From: a virus
Length of the DNA: 25,273 bases
Direction: 5' to 3' (one strand)
Virus record (IMG/VR): IMGVR_UViG_3300005935_000121
Span: 1 to 25,273 of that record
The notes beneath the pieces were generated by a model, which was not told the origin of the DNA, did not search any database, and saw only the letters and a list, made by a program, of their open reading frames with translations. Of the stretch, positions 15,908-21,045 are shown piece after piece (position 1 is the stretch's first letter; each line of letters opens with the position of its first letter). Both the position numbers and the translations under genes were made by a program.

Positions 15908-16197
15908 TATTTGTTCTCCTGTTGAATCTGTTTAATATCATCTAATGTTAGGTCTAAGCTATTCATGTAATTTAGCATTTGTTCTATTTCTTCTATATTT
16001 GCGTTAATATTCTCATAGGTTTCATCTATGTTATAATCTATTATTTGTTCTTCATATACTTGTTTTTCATATATAGGAACTAAGGTCTTATTCTCTTCTA
16101 GTGTTTGGGCCGTGAAGAACCCGCATGTAAATATTGTTGCTGCCACTAGTAGTGCGCCAATTGTTTTCCCTGCTGTCTCTGTGAAGTTCTTAGTCAT
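15907..16197 (-). CDS. Small single-TM membrane protein, first gene of the leftward operon
   Basis: A 96-residue protein. Residues about 12-31 (TIGALLVAATIFTCGFFTAQ) form one membrane helix after a short basic head, followed by an acidic, helical, probably coiled-coil tail (YEEQIIDYNIDETYENINANIEEIEQMLNYMNSLDLTLDDIKQIQQ). The Cys within the helix is not in a good lipobox, so a lipoprotein is unlikely. An AAAGGA site eight bases before the ATG supports the start. Being first after the promoter, it may be made early and strongly. It could be a membrane-associated host-takeover, exclusion or spanin-like protein; no family recognised. Confidence 0.6.
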   Translation of the reverse strand: MTKNFTETAGKTIGALLVAATIFTCGFFTAQTLEENKTLVPIYEKQVYEEQIIDYNIDETYENINANIEEIEQMLNYMNSLDLTLDDIKQIQQENK

Positions 16198-16221
16198 CTT
16201 ATTGTCCTTTAAGTTGTTGAT

Positions 16222-16241
16222 GTAAGAGCCTTTTCTCTTAC
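16222..16241 (-). promoter_or_regulatory. Hairpin near the 5' end of the leftward operon mRNA
   Basis: An inverted repeat of seven bases (GTAAGAG / CTCTTAC, six-base loop) starts about four bases after the predicted transcription start (about 16245). It would cap the 5' end of the leftward mRNA. Based on sequence only. Confidence 0.5.
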
Positions 16242-16251
16242 TTATAGAACA

Positions 16252-16280
16252 AGTATACGCTCATTTAGTACTTACGTCAA
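16252..16280 (-). promoter_or_regulatory. Main leftward promoter (sigma-70 type)
   Basis: Minus-strand TTGACG (-35, 16275-16280) and TATACT (-10, 16252-16257) are separated by 17 bases. The site stands 55 bases before the first gene of the operon, which runs from the membrane protein to the endolysin. A ten-base block AGTACTTACG overlapping the -35 and spacer (16267-16276) occurs again at 16373-16382, a possible paired operator. Confidence 0.8.
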
Positions 16281-16316
16281 GGGGTTTAGTGCATTTTATT
16301 GTACTTTTTTACAAAT

Positions 16317-16345
16317 AAAATAGTTTAAAATAGTTTAAAATAAAT
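16317..16345. repeat. AT-rich tandem repeat
   Basis: Two exact copies of AAAATAGTTT stand side by side (16317-16326, 16327-16336), followed by a degenerate third unit. A related AAAATAGTT stands near 16717. The block lies in the divergent control region between the leftward promoter and the first rightward promoter. It could be a binding site or an unwinding element; there is no other evidence for an origin. Confidence 0.5.
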
Positions 16346-16449
16346 TATTTCACTGTTTATCTTTATTAATCAAGTACTTACGCATAATAGATGAAGTAAA
16401 CTATTAAGAAAAATGATAGAAAAGTGAGGTTTATTAGTTTTAAAGGTAC

Positions 16450-16478
16450 TTGACAGCTATTTTAGGAATTGGTATAAT
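16450..16478 (+). promoter_or_regulatory. Rightward consensus promoter P1
   Basis: A perfect TTGACA (16450-16455) and perfect TATAAT (16473-16478) with a 17-base spacer. The predicted start is near 16485. No convincing coding frame follows for about 430 bases, only a 21-codon frame at 16505-16570, so the product may be an untranslated or leader RNA that reads towards the tRNA genes. Confidence 0.85.
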
Positions 16479-16484
16479 AGCAGT

Positions 16485-16785
16485 TAAGAACAAGACATCG
16501 AAAGATGGCTTTTGACCGACCTTTAAAGAGGGCAAAAATAATACATCTAAACTGCTTCCTTAATGAATAGCTCTCTTCTTTTCAAGAATCAAACCCAGAA
16601 CATAAAGACTAACCACAAGTATAACACCTATACTAATAGTTGCATATATTTCTTGGTTTTTTTTCTCCACAAAGAGAAAAAGAGAACTGAGTTCTCAGGT
16701 AGTGTATATTTTAAAATAAAATAGTTCATGAAAGGATAGATCTAATAATAACCCACCCTCGGATTATGTGGACATTAACAAATAC
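16485..16785 (+). other. Transcribed-looking region without a clear gene
   Basis: This 300-base stretch lies downstream of P1 and before P2. It holds a small CATC-GAAA-GATG hairpin (16496-16507), an eight-pair TTTTTCTC/GAGAAAAA hairpin (16660-16681) overlapping a GAGAAC/GTTCTC hairpin (16682-16696), and a 21-codon frame with no good ribosome site. A small regulatory RNA is possible. I see no protein gene on either strand. Confidence 0.3.
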
Positions 16786-16814
16786 TTGACAGATAATAGA
16801 GTATATACCATAAT
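16786..16814 (+). promoter_or_regulatory. Rightward promoter P2, before the tRNA genes
   Basis: TTGACA (16786-16791) and CATAAT (16809-16814) with a 17-base spacer. The context ACTTGACAG is shared with the promoters at 16450 and 19006. The predicted start, near 16821, coincides with the first base of a hairpin. It should drive the tRNA genes. Confidence 0.75.
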
Positions 16815-16820
16815 AGTCCT

Positions 16821-16840
16821 TAGTTGGGTAAGCCCGACTA
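16821..16840 (+). promoter_or_regulatory. Hairpin at the predicted +1 of P2, followed by a T run
   Basis: TAGTTGGG / CCCGACTA with a four-base loop TAAG, eight pairs including one G-U. A T-rich run (16846-16851) follows after five bases, so it could act as an early attenuator or as a 5' protective hairpin. Confidence 0.5.
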
Positions 16841-16867
16841 TCATATTTTTTCTCTCCTTTCTGTTGT

Positions 16868-16913
16868 GGAGATCCTGCCTGGAATTTAGTCACTCTAGGC
16901 GGGATTTTCCTTT
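16868..16913 (+). terminator. Terminator-like hairpin before tRNA-Ala
   Basis: ATCCTGCCT (16872-16880) pairs with AGGCGGGAT (16897-16905) with one G-U pair; the outer GGAG can extend it into the following T-rich run TTTTCCTTTT. The 16-base loop is large for a terminator. It may attenuate P2 transcripts or be a processing signal for the tRNA just behind it. Confidence 0.4.
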
Positions 16914-16916
16914 TAT

Positions 16917-16989
16917 GGGTATATAGTTCAGTTGGAAGAACGTCACTCTGGCAGAGTGAATGTCGCAGGTTCAAATCCTGCTATATCCA
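16917..16989 (+). tRNA. tRNA-Ala, anticodon GGC
   Basis: A complete 73-base cloverleaf. The acceptor GGGTATA/TATATCC contains the G3-U70 wobble pair that identifies alanine tRNAs. The D stem is GTTC/GAAC with AGTTGGAA loop, the anticodon stem TCACT/AGTGA with loop CTGGCAG (anticodon 16950-16952), and the T stem GCAGG/CCTGC with TTCAAAT loop. The discriminator is A73 and the CCA end is not encoded. It reads GCC (and GCT by wobble) codons. Confidence 0.92.
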
Positions 16990-16997
16990 TATAATTT

Positions 16998-17031
16998 GGC
17001 CTAGTAGCATAATGTAATATTCCACTAGGTC
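16998..17031 (+). other. Hairpin between the two tRNA genes
   Basis: GGCCTAGT (16998-17005) pairs with ACTAGGTC (17024-17031), eight pairs with one G-U, 18-base loop, then GTTTAAAAA. It could be a weak terminator or an RNA processing signal separating the tRNAs. It does not fold into a tRNA. Confidence 0.4.
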
Positions 17032-17044
17032 GTTTAAAAATAAT

Positions 17045-17117
17045 GCTAATGTAGCTCAGTTGGTAGAGCATCTCTTTAGTAAGGAGAATGTCATGGGTTC
17101 GATGCCTATCATTAGCT
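17045..17117 (+). tRNA. tRNA-Thr, anticodon AGT
   Basis: A complete cloverleaf. The acceptor GCTAATG/CATTAGC is perfectly paired, the D stem is GCTC/GAGC, the anticodon stem TCTCT/GGAGA with loop TTAGTAA (anticodon 17078-17080), and the T stem ATGGG/CCTAT with TTCGATG loop. The G1-C72 and C2-G71 pairs fit threonine identity. Discriminator base is T, not the usual A, and CCA is not encoded. The anticodon begins with A, which is uncommon in bacteria outside arginine ACG. It would read ACT, a very common Thr codon in this phage. Confidence 0.88.
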
Positions 17118-17130
17118 CTAAGGAAATAAT

Positions 17131-17159
17131 TTGACAGTATTTTCTCTATGTGGGATAAT
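17131..17159 (+). promoter_or_regulatory. Promoter P3 of the capsid operon
   Basis: TTGACA (17131-17136) and GATAAT (17154-17159) spaced by 17 bases, 14 bases behind the tRNA-Thr gene. The predicted start is near 17166, leaving a leader of about 77 bases before the scaffold gene. Confidence 0.8.
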
Positions 17160-17172
17160 ACTCTTAAATGTC

Positions 17173-17226
17173 AATATTCCCATTAACGGGGATATTAAAA
17201 CTAAAATAACGGTTCTGGATAGAACC
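17173..17226 (+). promoter_or_regulatory. Structured 5' leader of the capsid operon (two hairpins)
   Basis: Hairpin one: AATATTCCC / GGGGATATT, nine pairs with one G-U, six-base loop (17173-17196). Hairpin two: GGTTCT-GGAT-AGAACC (17211-17226). The second ends directly before the AAGGAG ribosome site (17227-17232), so it may tune start-site access or protect the mRNA. It is not a known riboswitch class to my reading. Confidence 0.5.
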
Positions 17227-17242
17227 AAGGAGAATTTAAACA

Positions 17243-18094
17243 ATGCCTAATGAAGCTGGACAGCCTAATGAGGAACAAGTAACCGAAGAATCTAACGTAA
17301 ACATCAACGAGAAGCTGATTCAACAAGAACAGTCTTTCAACAGAGAAAAGCAAGATATTATCGCTAGACGTGATAATGCTACAGCGGCTCGAAGAGAAGC
17401 GTTTGAACTAATGAACCAAATGCTACCGGATGGTAACAAGATTGATCTGACAAATCCGAATCTAGAAACTGTAAGAAATTTCATTTCAAATAAAGACCTT
17501 AATACCCCCACAAAGGGTAAAGGTAACAACACAAACACAACTGAAGATTTTTCTGCACAACTAGAACAACACCTTTCACCATTAAAGAAACAAATGGCTG
17601 AATTGGAACAAATGGCATCTACTGCTACAAGAGATCGTGATAACTTTATGTTGGGTAATACCATCAAAGACACAGTTCTTGCTAACGGTGGAGCTAAAGG
17701 TCCATTAGATGCTGTGACTAGAATTTTAAGAGACATGATGATCGTGGATACGAAATCTGGCTCTGCTAAGGTTATTCTTAATAGGGAAGCTGTTGAAAGT
17801 GCTGGATATCAGGCAGTCAAGGTTGATGATGGACACGATGTTGTACTACTTTCTGTGGAAGAATTCATTAAGGATTTCCTTCCTAAGAACTCGTGGGCGC
17901 TGGATGGCGCTGGTGGTGGAGCAGGGTCTAATTGGAGTAGAAACAATGGTCAAGCAGATGTCAATATGAATATGTTTAATGGCCTGAGCGACGATCAACA
18001 AAGAGCCGCTTATCGTAATCTATCTCCACAACAAAAGCAATCAATCAAAAACCAACGCTCCTTATCCGGTAAGAAAACTAAGATTTGGGGTTAA
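17243..18094 (+). CDS. Capsid scaffold-like protein
   Basis: A 283-residue hydrophilic protein directly upstream of the major capsid gene, the usual place for the scaffold. The N-terminal 65 residues are acidic and helical (EKLIQQEQSFNREKQDIIARRDNATAARREAFELMNQ). A coiled-coil-like segment lies around residues 105-135 (AQLEQHLSPLKKQMAELEQMASTATRDRDNF), and there is a disordered Gly/Asn stretch and a Gln-rich basic C-terminus (LSPQQKQSIKNQRSLSGKKTK), as expected for the capsid-binding end of scaffolds. An AAGGAG site lies ten bases before the ATG. No protease domain was seen, so cleavage, if any, uses another enzyme. Confidence 0.75.
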   Translation: MPNEAGQPNEEQVTEESNVNINEKLIQQEQSFNREKQDIIARRDNATAARREAFELMNQMLPDGNKIDLTNPNLETVRNFISNKDLNTPTKGKGNNTNTTEDFSAQLEQHLSPLKKQMAELEQMASTATRDRDNFMLGNTIKDTVLANGGAKGPLDAVTRILRDMMIVDTKSGSAKVILNREAVESAGYQAVKVDDGHDVVLLSVEEFIKDFLPKNSWALDGAGGGAGSNWSRNNGQADVNMNMFNGLSDDQQRAAYRNLSPQQKQSIKNQRSLSGKKTKIWG

Positions 18095-18114
18095 TACTCT
18101 AAAGGAAATATATT

Positions 18115-18975
18115 ATGGCTAATACTACAGTCACAACACTAGATTCCGTTATTAATAGCGAAATCATCAATGACGCTATCGCACAGGAAGCTCGCGCTAA
18201 TGTCGTTGTAGCACCTCTAACTGACGAAATGAATATTGCTAATGAATCCGGCCTAGTCGGACAATTCGCTAAACTAGACACTCTAGTTGCTACAGCAGTC
18301 GCTGAAGAAACAGATATTACTGGTAGTGCAGTAACACCAACTGACATCCAGATCACAGCATCTGAGGTTGGTGTTTTAGTGCCAATTACTGATAAGTCTA
18401 TCGCATCTGCTAAAGGTATGATGAGAACACTTGATACTTATGCAAAAGCTTGTGGTCGTGCTGTTGCCGATAAGCTTGAAGGGGATCTAACTGGTCTTTT
18501 TGCTGGTCTTAATGACGGTACTGCCGTTGGTTCTACTGGTTCTGACTTCACTGACGACAACTTCGATGAAGCTCGTTATGTCCTTGAAGCACAGGATGCT
18601 CAGAATTTTGGCGACATGGTCTGCGTATTGCATCCACGTCAAACTTCTGACCTTCGTAAGTCTTGGAGAGATGGTGGAAACTCCGCAGCTTTCATTCTGC
18701 AAGAAAAGTTCATTGATAAAAAGGGCTATCAGGGCGAATACATGGGCGTTTCCGTATTTCAGTCAAGTAAATGTCCTACTGCTAATACAGCCGCAGACGT
18801 TGTAGGCGCAATGTTCATTCAGGATTATACTCTTGGTCTAGTTACTAAGTGGCTTTCCAGACTAGAATTTGATCGTGATGCTTCTGCTCGTATGACTGAA
18901 GTTGTAGTGACTTCAAATTACGGGGTTGGCGAAATCGACGACAATAGTGGCGTTCCCATTATAACGGACGCCTAA
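18115..18975 (+). CDS. Major capsid protein (HK97-fold type)
   Basis: A 286-residue protein that should form the capsid shell. The N-terminus MANTTVTTLDSVINSEIIND with VVAPLTDE, a central ASEVGVLVPITDKSIASAKGMM and C-terminal VLHPRQTSDLRKSWRDGG, GEYMGVSVFQSS and GAMFIQDYTLGLVTKW regions match the pattern of coat proteins in tailed phages without a long N-terminal delta domain. The VLHPRQ motif (171-176) and the following YMGV strand are typical of the P/A domains. Scaffold gene upstream and strong terminator downstream support the call. Its codons are slightly richer in C/G than the average gene here, fitting high expression. A shorter paralogue lies on the opposite strand at 14769-15224. Confidence 0.88.
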   Translation: MANTTVTTLDSVINSEIINDAIAQEARANVVVAPLTDEMNIANESGLVGQFAKLDTLVATAVAEETDITGSAVTPTDIQITASEVGVLVPITDKSIASAKGMMRTLDTYAKACGRAVADKLEGDLTGLFAGLNDGTAVGSTGSDFTDDNFDEARYVLEAQDAQNFGDMVCVLHPRQTSDLRKSWRDGGNSAAFILQEKFIDKKGYQGEYMGVSVFQSSKCPTANTAADVVGAMFIQDYTLGLVTKWLSRLEFDRDASARMTEVVVTSNYGVGEIDDNSGVPIITDA

Positions 18976-19005
18976 GGTAGACGTTGTTTAAAACAAACAA
19001 CATAC

Positions 19006-19034
19006 TTGACAGCTACTACATACTATGATACTAT
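19006..19034 (+). promoter_or_regulatory. Promoter P4 inside the capsid terminator region
   Basis: TTGACA (19006-19011) and TACTAT (19029-19034), 17-base spacer, in the same ACTTGACAG context as P1 and P2. The predicted start (about 19041) falls inside the left arm of the terminator that follows the capsid gene. It should drive HNH-3 and the downstream cluster. Confidence 0.65.
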
Positions 19035-19035
19035 T

Positions 19036-19068
19036 AGAGGGCAGGGTAATAACGCCCTGCCCTCTTTT
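19036..19068 (+). terminator. Strong intrinsic terminator of the capsid operon
   Basis: GAGGGCAGGG (19037-19046) pairs perfectly with CCCTGCCCTC (19055-19064), with an extra A-T pair outside, an eight-base loop and TTTT after it. It stands 61 bases behind the capsid stop and would separate high-level capsid expression from the genes downstream. Confidence 0.88.
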
Positions 19069-19091
19069 AACTTAAACAAAGGTATTATATT

Positions 19092-19799
19092 ATGGGAAGA
19101 AAAGCTAAAGACCTAAAAAGTCAAAGGTTCGGTAAACTAACAGTAATAGAACAAACTACAGAGCGTATCAGAAATGCTGTAGCTTGGAAATGTAAATGTG
19201 ATTGCGGTGGTGAGATAACCTCATCTAGCTCAGAACTACAAAGAGGAAATGTTCAATCATGCACTTCATGTCGTAGAGCACCTAATTTTAAAGATCTTAC
19301 AGGACAAGTTTTTGGGGAATTAACTGTTGTTAGTTATGCTGGACTTGCAGATAACTACAAGAAGGCTAGATGGTTGTGTAAATGTAGTTGTGGTCGGAAG
19401 ATTACTATTCACTCTGGCGATCTCTCATCAGGCAATACTAGGACTTGCGGCAATGGAGTTCATAGACAGCTTCCTTCTGGAGAAGCAGCACTTAATACTC
19501 TAATTAGGGTTTACAAAAGACATGCAGAAGAAAGAGATTACTACTTTAATCTTACTAAAGAACAATTCAGAGATATAACCTCACAGAATTGTCATTACTG
19601 CGGAATAGAACCATCCACTATCCAAAAAGCAACAGGTGGATATTATATATATAATGGCATAGACCGTAAAGATAACACTGTAGGATATACGGTAGATAAC
19701 TGCGTTCCTTGCTGCAAGCACTGCAATACTGCTAAATTAGAAAGATCTTATGAGGAATTCCTTTCTTGGATTAATAAGATCTATAACAAACATAACTAA
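19092..19799 (+). CDS. Free-standing HNH homing endonuclease, copy 3, with doubled N-terminal zinc module
   Basis: A 235-residue protein. Two N-terminal zinc modules stand in tandem: LKSQRFGKLTVIE...WKCKCDCGG...GNVQSCTSC (residues 8-60) and LTGQVFGELTVVS...WLCKCSCGR...GNTRTCGN (69-121). Then LPSGEAALN and the HNH domain: CHYCGIEPSTIQK (167-179), NGIDRKDNTVGYTVDN (188-203) and VPCCKHCN (205-212). HNH-1 and HNH-2 have only one such module, so target recognition here may cover a longer site. In the second module the last Cys of the usual SCGC is lost (TCGN). It lies right behind the intact capsid gene on its own promoter. AAAGG ten bases upstream serves as ribosome site. Confidence 0.9.
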   Translation: MGRKAKDLKSQRFGKLTVIEQTTERIRNAVAWKCKCDCGGEITSSSSELQRGNVQSCTSCRRAPNFKDLTGQVFGELTVVSYAGLADNYKKARWLCKCSCGRKITIHSGDLSSGNTRTCGNGVHRQLPSGEAALNTLIRVYKRHAEERDYYFNLTKEQFRDITSQNCHYCGIEPSTIQKATGGYYIYNGIDRKDNTVGYTVDNCVPCCKHCNTAKLERSYEEFLSWINKIYNKHN

Positions 19800-19823
19800 C
19801 ACTTAAATTATCGGGGGATAATA

Positions 19824-20189
19824 ATGGCAATGAAATCAATACCAGATGGGAAATCAAAGGTCACTCTATGTAAGTTTGATCACAGAACAAACAAACTAAA
19901 TATCATCGAAACTATGGTCGGTGGTCCTAAACAACCTCTCCAATATTGGACTACTCCAAAACCTCATGGCAAAGGTTGGGTTCTTCTAGAAAGATATGCT
20001 CTATCTTTATATCCTAAACACCTTAAAGCCCTCCAAGAACAATATCCAGAAATCTATCAGGAATTAATAGGTCAGTTTATTGAAACTGAAATTGAGGATA
20101 TTCCTGCGCCTAAAGTGAAGAGAAAAGGCGGTAGACCAAAAGGTAGTAAAAACAAGCCAAAGGGCGTAAAAGTAGTTGAGGTAGAATAA
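19824..20189 (+). CDS. Small AT-hook-type DNA-binding protein (putative)
   Basis: A 121-residue protein. The body (1-90) is unfamiliar; the C-terminus carries KRKGGRPKGSKNKPKGVK (about residues 99-116), a good AT-hook: a GRP core framed by Lys/Arg, which binds the minor groove of AT-rich DNA. This genome is AT-rich, so chromatin-like binding of phage or host DNA is plausible. A GGGGGAT site precedes the start, and the stop overlaps the next start (TAATG). Confidence 0.55.
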   Translation: MAMKSIPDGKSKVTLCKFDHRTNKLNIIETMVGGPKQPLQYWTTPKPHGKGWVLLERYALSLYPKHLKALQEQYPEIYQELIGQFIETEIEDIPAPKVKRKGGRPKGSKNKPKGVKVVEVE

Positions 20190-20392
20190 TGCCTATTGCA
20201 AAGAAAGCAAAAAGATATAAACATCCTGCTAGGGAGCTAATAGAGAGAACCCTATATAAATATATAGAGCAATACCAGATGAACAATGCTGGTACTTATC
20301 CTACTCCACAATGGATAGAGGCTAAGAGACAATATTTAATGAAAATGGCTCAGAGATTAGAAAAACAACATAAGCTCATTGGTGGTTCTTAG
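20189..20392 (+). CDS. Small basic helical protein
   Basis: A 67-residue basic protein (AKKAKRYKHPARELIERTLYKYIEQYQ at the N-terminus, WIEAKRQYLMKMAQRLEKQHK near the end) predicted to be mostly helical. No motif. It starts in a TAATG overlap with the AT-hook gene and stops two bases before the glycosyltransferase-like gene, so it belongs to the same operon. The basic surface suggests nucleic-acid or partner-protein binding, unproven. Confidence 0.55.
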   Translation: MPIAKKAKRYKHPARELIERTLYKYIEQYQMNNAGTYPTPQWIEAKRQYLMKMAQRLEKQHKLIGGS

Positions 20393-20394
20393 CA

Positions 20395-21045
20395 ATGATA
20401 GCTGTACTCACGCCATCTTTAACCGGAGAGTTTATTGAGGGCTGGTATAAAGCCCTTTCTGCGTCTATAGGAGATACGGAATACACTATATATACTTGTA
20501 CTGGAAAACCTATATTAGAAGCTAGGAATAAAACTACCACTGCTGCTTACCAAAACAAAGAAGTCTCACACTTTCTTTTTTTGGACGACGATATCCTCCC
20601 TTCCCCTCTAGGAATACAGAAACTATTAGAAGCCGATAAACCTATAATAGGTGGAGTATGCTGTTATAAGACTACACCATACAAAGCTGTATTTGCTAAC
20701 CTAAATACCAAGAATGAGATGTACGACTTTGATCCTAAGCCTAAATACCCGTCTACTCCTTTTGAGGTAGATGCTACTGGTTTTGGATGTCTATTAGTAA
20801 AAAGAGAAGTACTAGAAGCTATAGGATATAAAGACTGGTTTAGATGGGACTGGATAAGAAATAAATCTAATGGTCGTGCTTACAGATTTGCAGGTGGTGA
20901 AGACGTGTGGTGGTGTGAGAAGGCTAAACTACATGGATATAAGGTTTTTATAGACCCAAAATGCCGTTGTTTACACGTTTCGAGGACTAGTGGTAAAATA
21001 TACCCGAAATCACTAGAAGCAAAGTTTTGGAAGAGGTTTGACTAA
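20395..21045 (+). CDS. Glycosyltransferase-like GT-A protein (GT2-type)
   Basis: A 216-residue protein. It opens with IAVLTPSLTGEFIEGWYKAL, then KPILEARNKTTTAAYQN and the nucleotide-sugar/metal motif HFLFLDDDILPSP (about residues 60-72). VDATGFGCLLVKREVLE (120-137) and FAGGEDVWWCEKAKLHGYKVFIDPKCRCLHV (about 163-195) match the acceptor half of small phage GT2-like enzymes. The expected transfer is a sugar from a UDP- or similar donor to DNA, protein or glycan; the acceptor is unknown. Size is typical for a single-domain enzyme. It is coupled by TAATG to the large glycosyltransferase behind it. Confidence 0.78.
   Translation: MIAVLTPSLTGEFIEGWYKALSASIGDTEYTIYTCTGKPILEARNKTTTAAYQNKEVSHFLFLDDDILPSPLGIQKLLEADKPIIGGVCCYKTTPYKAVFANLNTKNEMYDFDPKPKYPSTPFEVDATGFGCLLVKREVLEAIGYKDWFRWDWIRNKSNGRAYRFAGGEDVWWCEKAKLHGYKVFIDPKCRCLHVSRTSGKIYPKSLEAKFWKRFD

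Noticed and set aside
16505-16570. A 21-codon frame just behind P1 (MAFDRPLKRAKI...)
   Set aside because: Too short and without a convincing ribosome site; mentioned only within the noncoding region entry.
16726-16974. An 82-codon minus-strand frame in the control region
   Set aside because: It crosses the tRNA-Ala gene, a terminator-like hairpin and promoter P2 on the other strand, and has no ribosome site.
16998-17031. Possible third tRNA between tRNA-Ala and tRNA-Thr
   Set aside because: Only one stem forms; no D, anticodon or T arms can be drawn.
11599-19799. HNH genes as intron-encoded enzymes splitting terminase or capsid genes
   Set aside because: Terminase and capsid proteins are complete and continuous; the HNH genes lie between genes, so they are free-standing.
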